From assembly GCA_024403005.1 (NCBI GenBank), contig JAKSSQ010000105.1, positions 1-6,155 of the forward strand: a stretch of 6,155 nucleotides of DNA. Reading direction: 5' to 3'. Below are positions 4,974 to 6,155 of the stretch, piece after piece. The notes beneath the pieces were generated by a model that was not told where the DNA came from, searched no databases, and saw only the letters and a list, made by a program, of their open reading frames with translations. Origin of the DNA: Clostridia bacterium. Its GTDB lineage: Bacteria > Bacillota > Clostridia > Peptostreptococcales > Anaerovoracaceae. A program made the position numbers and the translations under genes. The first letter of the stretch is position 1. Each line of letters opens with the position of its first letter.

Positions 4974-5522
4974 ATGTTAAAGGAAATCGTAAGCAGAAGA
5001 AGCATCAGAAAATATAAGGACACTCCTGTTACAGACGAACAGCTCCAGAAGATCCTGGAAGCTGGCAGACTCGCCCCCACAGGAAGCAATACCCAGCCTT
5101 TAAGATTTATCGTTCTTAAGAGCGAAGAATCCAGAAGACAGGTTATGGAAGTGGACGGCGGCCAGGAGAGGATGCTCCAGGCACCCCTCATTATCGGCTG
5201 CGTAGGCGACCTTTCCTGCAGAATCGACGACTGCTCCAAGGTTAACGTTAACGAACACGACAACCTGGAAGAAACAAAGCAGGTATTAAGAGACTGCGCC
5301 ATCGGAATCGAAAGCATGATGCTCCAGGCTGAACACATGGGCCTCGGCACCTGCTACACAGGCTGGTACGAACAGGAACCCATGAAGGCAGCTCTCGGCG
5401 TTCCCGATTACTGCTACGTCGCAGGCGTTCTGGTAGTTGGCTATGCAGACGAAGCACCCGCAGCAAGACCCCGCCGCGCTCTGGAAGACATTACTTACAT
5501 CGACTGCTGGGGAAACAAGTAG
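4974..5522 (+). CDS. Nitroreductase-family flavoprotein
   Basis: The 182 residues make a compact, single-domain, probably FMN-binding, dimeric and cytoplasmic oxidoreductase. SRRSIRKYKD (7-16) supplies the phosphate-binding Arg/Ser cluster. LAPTGSNTQPLRFIVL (33-48) is the APSGxNxQPW-type flavin motif with Leu at the usual Trp. DCAIGIESMMLQAEHMGLGT (107-126) and CYTGW (127-131) form the dimer/flavin helix region, and VVGYADEAPAARPRRALED (154-172) is the standard C-terminal stretch. Seven cysteines are present but no CxxC ferredoxin motif, so it is not a ferredoxin-fused nitroreductase. AAGGA at 4962-4966 is 7 bases from the ATG. It is the last gene of the psuK-psuG unit, with no terminator between. 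The family acts on nitro compounds, quinones, flavins and modified bases; the substrate here is unknown. Its codon bias resembles psuG. Confidence 0.92.
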   Translation: MLKEIVSRRSIRKYKDTPVTDEQLQKILEAGRLAPTGSNTQPLRFIVLKSEESRRQVMEVDGGQERMLQAPLIIGCVGDLSCRIDDCSKVNVNEHDNLEETKQVLRDCAIGIESMMLQAEHMGLGTCYTGWYEQEPMKAALGVPDYCYVAGVLVVGYADEAPAARPRRALEDITYIDCWGNK

Positions 5523-5536
5523 GTTGACCCAATCAT

Positions 5537-5560
5537 AAAAAATCCGGCATTCCTGCCGGA
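5537..5560 (-). terminator. Rho-independent terminator for serS
   Basis: On the minus strand TCCGGCA-GGAA-TGCCGGA forms a perfect 7-bp stem followed by TTTTTT (5542-5537). Read on the plus strand no T run follows, so it mainly stops transcripts coming from serS. Confidence 0.85.
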
Positions 5561-5577
5561 CCAATACCAAACAACAA

Positions 5578-5610
5578 AGCCCGCCCTGATAGTTCAGGAC
5601 GGGCTGTTTT
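5578..5610 (+). terminator. Terminator hairpin, probably bidirectional
   Basis: A 12-position stem (5578-5589 with 5594-5605) and a TAGT loop are followed by G and TTTT on the plus strand, serving the psuK-psuG-nitroreductase operon. The seventh position is a C/A mismatch in plus-strand RNA but a U-G pair in minus-strand RNA, where TTTGTTGTTT follows. It may therefore also act on serS transcripts. Confidence 0.75.
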
Positions 5611-5649
5611 AATGTCTTATCGTAATTTAGCGATGATTAGTTCACGCGA

Positions 5650-6155
5650 TTACTTTGCCTTCGGTGTGAGAACCTTTGTTCCACCCATGTAGGGCTGCAG
5701 CACTTCGGGAATGGTGATTGTGCCATCTTCCTGGTAGTGGTTTTCCAGGAAAGCGATGAGCATTCTGGGAGGTGCTACTACTGTGTTGTTGAGTGTGTGT
5801 GCGAAGTAGTTGCCGTTTTCCTTGTCACGAACGCGGATGCCGAGTCTTCTTGCCTGAGCGTCGCCGAGGTTGGAGCAGGAACCTACTTCGAAGTACTTCT
5901 GCTGTCTGGGAGACCATGCTTCTACGTCTACGGACTTAACCTTAAGGTCTGCAAGGTCGCCGGAGCAGCATTCCAGAGTTCTTACGGGGATTTCCATGCT
6001 TCTGAAGAGTTCTACTGTGTAGCTCCAGAGCTTGTCGTACCACATGGGGGAATCTTCGGGTTCGCATACTACTACCATTTCCTGCTTTTCGAACTGGTGG
6101 ATTCTGTATACGCCTCTTTCTTCGATGCCGTGAGCACCAACTTCCTTACGGAAGC
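5650..6155 (-). CDS. serS: Seryl-tRNA synthetase, C-terminal part (5' end beyond right edge)
   Basis: This class II enzyme charges tRNA-Ser with serine. The visible 167 residues run from the right edge to TAA at 5652-5650; the N-terminal tRNA-binding coiled coil and motif 1 are outside. Motif 2 appears as FRKEVGAHGIEERGVYRIHQFEK (split: FRKEVGAHG, then RGVYRIHQFEK). VDVEAWSPRQQKYFEVGSCS, then NLGDAQARR, carries the serine-site region. Motif 3 is HTLNNT-VVAPPR-MLIAFLEN. The end, IPEVLQPYMGG, is normal for the family. An internal ATG at 6078 is not the start, because the frame continues upstream through motif 2. The motif 2 GAHG and motif 3 LNxT..A..R are nearer to archaeal/eukaryotic enzymes than to the bacterial GSxG and LNGSGLAVGR forms. 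It converges on the psuK operon. Confidence 0.95.
   Translation of the reverse strand, partial: FRKEVGAHGIEERGVYRIHQFEKQEMVVVCEPEDSPMWYDKLWSYTVELFRSMEIPVRTLECCSGDLADLKVKSVDVEAWSPRQQKYFEVGSCSNLGDAQARRLGIRVRDKENGNYFAHTLNNTVVAPPRMLIAFLENHYQEDGTITIPEVLQPYMGGTKVLTPKAK

Overview
The window looks like chromosomal DNA from an anaerobic Gram-positive bacterium of the Clostridia (Bacillota). Supporting signs are strong GGAGG-type ribosome binding sites, canonical TTGACA/TATAAT promoters in AT-rich gaps between moderately GC-rich genes, short GC-rich terminators, and a clostridial-looking tRNA-Lys(CUU) with encoded CCA. This placement is an inference; genus cannot be read from the sequence. There is no sign of phage, transposon or CRISPR.

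Layout, left to right. (1) 1-1075, minus strand: the N-terminal part of a protein with a four-cysteine zinc ribbon followed by a long Pro/Gln/Val-rich low-complexity region; it runs off the left edge. (2) 1076-1315: a gap with a minus-strand promoter for that gene and, on the plus strand, a strong promoter with an UP element for (3) tRNA-Lys(CUU) at 1316-1391, closed by a terminator. (4) 1426-1597: a short convergent gap rich in inverted repeats. (5) 2827-1644, minus strand: an ornithine cyclodeaminase/mu-crystallin family dehydrogenase followed by a 43-residue lysine-rich small protein that is easy to miss, ending in a strong terminator. (6) 2828-3061: a divergent promoter region. (7) 3062-5522, plus strand: psuK, psuG and a nitroreductase-family flavoprotein, apparently one operon. 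(8) 5523-5649: a convergent gap with two hairpin terminators. (9) 5650 to the right edge, minus strand: the C-terminal half of seryl-tRNA synthetase.

Functionally, the centre is a pseudouridine salvage/degradation operon. PsuK phosphorylates pseudouridine and PsuG splits pseudouridine 5'-phosphate into uracil and ribose 5-phosphate. All six PsuG residues compared with the E. coli enzyme are present at a constant offset of four. No pseudouridine transporter is visible; the third gene is instead a small nitroreductase whose substrate is unknown. The divergently transcribed dehydrogenase and its small basic companion share the control region, but a functional link is speculation.

The items most worth a second look are the 43-residue lysine-rich protein, the recent internal duplication in the Pro/Gln-rich protein, the psuK-psuG-nitroreductase arrangement with a dyad in the promoter spacer, and a seryl-tRNA synthetase whose motifs 2 and 3 look more archaeal/eukaryotic than bacterial. 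I do not see clear evidence of a wholly new multi-gene system.
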